From: an uncultured Clostridia bacterium
Lineage (GTDB): Bacteria > Bacillota > Clostridia > Oscillospirales > Ruminococcaceae
Length of the DNA stretch: 13,635 nucleotides
Direction of reading: 5' to 3'
Assembly (NCBI GenBank): GCA_937893735.1
Contig: CALBGD010000126.1
Coordinates: 1 to 13,635, forward strand
This document shows, one piece after another, positions 12,252-13,635 of the stretch. Both the position numbers and the translations under genes were made by a program. The notes under the pieces are model-generated. The model did no database searches, was not told the origin of the DNA, and saw only the letters and a list, made by a program, of their open reading frames with translations. Positions within the stretch are counted from its first letter, which is position 1. Each line of letters begins with the position of its first letter.

Positions 12252-12667
12252 CTGAGCCTCTTCCCCCTGCGGTAAATGCCCTTGAGCTGCTCGCGGCGGC
12301 GGGCTATGCACTCATTCACGCGCGGGAGGATAACGTCGTAGATATACGGCACTATCGCGACGGACATCTCCACATAGTTGCCCTCAAAGAATCCGCAGAT
12401 GGTTTCCGCGTTCTCCCTGCCGAAGCACACCGAGAACACCCCGCGCACCGCCCTGCCGTACTGCTCGTAAGCCTCGGCGTAATCCTTATCGGAAGCCGCC
12501 TTTTTCAGCGCCTGCTCGGCGGTCGTGATGTCGGTGAGATTCCTGCGGAGCTCCCCCGCGATGGCGTCGATGTCAACGACGAATTCGAGCGTTGCGCCGG
12601 TTGTTCCGTCCTCGCTGCACAGCGCGAGAGTGTCGCGTATCTTCTCGGATCTCTTTATCTGATACAT
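12248..12667 (-). CDS. Phage tail-assembly chaperone (first of the pair)
   Basis: The 139-residue protein starts at an ATG preceded by AAAGGAG. It is mainly helical and acidic, with TLEFVVDIDAIAGELRRNL, a run of Ala/Lys/Glu helices (EQALKKAASDKDYAEAYEQYG), VFSVCFGRENAETICGFFEG, and a basic end (RRREQLKGIYRRGKRLR). I assign it by position between tail tube and Gp15 and by size and character, like gpG of lambda and its equivalents, not by a specific motif. Such proteins coat the tape measure before tail polymerisation. Its last codons contain a GGGGG run just before the overlap with Gp15. Confidence 0.7.
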   Translation of the reverse strand: MYQIKRSEKIRDTLALCSEDGTTGATLEFVVDIDAIAGELRRNLTDITTAEQALKKAASDKDYAEAYEQYGRAVRGVFSVCFGRENAETICGFFEGNYVEMSVAIVPYIYDVILPRVNECIARRREQLKGIYRRGKRLR

Positions 12668-12691
12668 TTTCTGCTCCTTTCAGAATGGAAA

Positions 12692-12714
12692 GACCGGAGC
12701 ATAAAGCCCCGGTC
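12692..12714 (-). terminator. Hairpin between tail tube and chaperone genes
   Basis: The minus-strand stem GACCGGGGC / GCTCCGGTC (one G-U pair) has loop TTTAT and is followed by the short T-rich tail TCTTTCC. This is weak for a terminator. It may attenuate transcription or stabilise the highly expressed tail tube message. Confidence 0.4.
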
Positions 12715-12722
12715 AGCACATT

Positions 12723-13208
12723 TCAGCCTGATTTCTTCTCTCCGGCGTCGTCCAGCTCGCCTGCTTCAACAGTGGGCTTGCCGTTCATCGCCATGACTAC
12801 GGTCACGGAGTTCGGCGCGGTGGATTCGCCGCCCGCGATCGCGATCTGGGTCAGCGTTACCGGGCAGGTGACTATCTGCCCGTTGCGGTTCATCTTGATG
12901 TCGGTCACGCGCGCCGCGCCGGGGCTCCACTGTATCTTGTCAAGATAAGCGCACACGGGGTCGCTCGACATGAAATCGCCCTGGAGCGTGATGGTCGGCT
13001 GGAAGCCAGTAACGGTGCTGGAGCTGTACCCGCCGTCGCTGAGGTAGGACGCGGAATACACGTTTTCATTCAGCGCGTTCGCGCAGTTCTTGAACGCGTT
13101 GCACATGGATTTGTAGGTCGCGGTTTCCTCCGTGGGCGTAGTGTTGATGAACACCTTGGTCTCGTGATTCAGCTCAACTCCCGCGACCTTGGGTAATGTC
13201 TGTGCCAT
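12723..13208 (-). CDS. Phage major tail (tail tube) protein
   Basis: Starting at the ATG at 13208, 10 bases after AAAGGAG, the protein has 161 residues; the TTG at 13214 is less likely. It is beta-rich, as tail tube proteins are. Recognisable parts are VELNHETKVFINTTPTEETATYKSM near the start, then SYLSDGGYSSSTVTGFQPTITLQGDFMSSDPVCAYL, a middle with DIKMNRNGQIVTCPVTLTQIAI, and NSVTVVMAMNGKPTVE at the end. The SDGGYS and QPTITLQGDF stretches are typical of the tail tube proteins of Gram-positive siphophages. It polymerises into the hollow tube around the tape measure. The position between the tail-completion protein and the tail chaperone agrees. Confidence 0.85.
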   Translation of the reverse strand: MAQTLPKVAGVELNHETKVFINTTPTEETATYKSMCNAFKNCANALNENVYSASYLSDGGYSSSTVTGFQPTITLQGDFMSSDPVCAYLDKIQWSPGAARVTDIKMNRNGQIVTCPVTLTQIAIAGGESTAPNSVTVVMAMNGKPTVEAGELDDAGEKKSG

Positions 13209-13224
13209 AAACAAATTTCTCCTT

Positions 13225-13593
13225 TCAAATTATAACCCGTAAGGCAACGGACAGCGAATATATCCAGAATCCGCCGTCCGCGCCTACGAATAAGGGCTCG
13301 CTGCGAACCTCCGCATTAACGACAGGCGCGCCGAGCCCGGCTGTATCGCAGGCGTTGGCTATCCCGCAGAGGAAGCCGTAAGCCTGCTCCTGTTTCCTGT
13401 ATTTCGCCAGAATATCGAGGGAAATCACCGCCCGGCGGTTCGCGAGGTCGAGGGAGGTGAACTCCCGGGAGCCCGTCACCACCTGCAACGCAATACTTTC
13501 CCCGGTCGAAAGAAGCCCAACGGACACCGGCTGTCCTGTTGTTTTCTCCGCAAAAGCCCGGAAAGCTTCGACTGCCTGTAATTGCGCCGTCAT
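13225..13593 (-). CDS. Phage minor capsid / tail-completion protein
   Basis: The 122-residue protein starts at an ATG preceded by AAAGGAG. The N-terminal helix (QAVEAFRAFAEKTTG) is followed by SVGLLSTGESIALQVV, SREFTSLDLANRRAVISLDILAKYRKQEQAYGFLCGIAN, and a terminal strand (GGFWIYSLSVALRVI). The overall pattern matches the Minor_capsid_3-type proteins of Gram-positive siphophages, which sit just before the tail tube gene and are thought to cap or terminate the tail. Its ATG overlaps the stop of the preceding gene (ATGA), so the two are translationally coupled. It ends 17 bases before the tail tube start. Confidence 0.75.
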   Translation of the reverse strand: MTAQLQAVEAFRAFAEKTTGQPVSVGLLSTGESIALQVVTGSREFTSLDLANRRAVISLDILAKYRKQEQAYGFLCGIANACDTAGLGAPVVNAEVRSEPLFVGADGGFWIYSLSVALRVII

Positions 13594-13635
13594 TTGTTCA
13601 GCTCCTTTCGGAATGCGGCTTCGTAGATCTCCTGC
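13590..13635 (-). CDS. C-terminal end of the preceding phage head-tail gene (partial)
   Basis: Only the last 14 codons are in the window (QEIYEAAFRKELNK then TGA). The stop overlaps the ATG of the next gene as ATGA, which supports a real gene in the head-tail connector operon. By position it may be an HK97 gp10-like or Minor_capsid_2-type protein, but the fragment is too short to identify. Confidence 0.5.
   Translation of the reverse strand, partial: QEIYEAAFRKELNK

Noticed and set aside
1..13635. CRISPR array or rRNA genes
   Set aside because: No regularly spaced repeats of the right length and no rRNA-like stretch were seen on either strand.

Overview
The window looks like accessory DNA from a low-to-mid GC member of the Clostridia. 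A Ruminococcus/Oscillospiraceae-type host is my best guess. It rests on GGAGG ribosome sites, consensus TTGACA-17-TATAAT promoters, an ECF-type S component, a large serine recombinase of the clostridial mobile-element type, and a GC-rich siphophage-like tail module. No taxonomic marker gene is present.

Layout. (1) 1-3510, plus strand: the end of an integrative element. It holds the C-terminus of an unrecognised protein, a second unrecognised protein, a 151-bp hairpin-forming repeat with matching ends, a small ORF and a 558-residue large serine recombinase, closed by a strong terminator. (2) 3574-5642, minus strand: an AT-rich two-gene operon with its own promoter. The first gene is a DUF5986-like protein and the second an XRE helix-turn-helix/ImmA-IrrE metalloprotease fusion. 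It looks like a regulatory, toxin-antitoxin-like or defence islet. (3) 5762-5950, minus: tRNA-Pro(CGG) with a consensus promoter and a terminator. (4) 6262-8477, minus: an operon of a degenerate signal-peptidase-fold membrane protein with a long disordered tail and an ECF transporter S component. (5) 8391-8624, plus: tRNA-Thr(CGT). Its promoter faces, and lies downstream of, the promoter of region 4. (6) 8692-13635, minus: a deletion-damaged prophage whose lysis end abuts tRNA-Thr. In transcription order it has the end of a head-tail protein, a Minor_capsid-type protein, tail tube, tail-assembly chaperone, Gp15, an inserted lipoprotein gene, a truncated tape measure gene, and an amidase lacking its N-terminus.

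The most interesting feature is the lipoprotein. It has a lipobox, a coiled coil, a Thr-rich linker and two C-terminal repeats of the Ltp (host cell surface-exposed lipoprotein) type. In Streptococcus thermophilus phage TP-J34, Ltp is a superinfection-exclusion protein whose known target is a tape measure protein. Here the gene sits immediately before the tape measure gene, with its own consensus promoter and its own intrinsic terminator. That is a textbook moron arrangement, and it remains intact in a prophage that has lost its distal tail and most of its lysis genes. This suggests selection for immunity after the phage died. Other points of note are the HTH-ImmA/DUF5986-like module, the face-to-face promoters, the signal-peptidase-like protein without a recognisable general base, and the 151-bp repeat.
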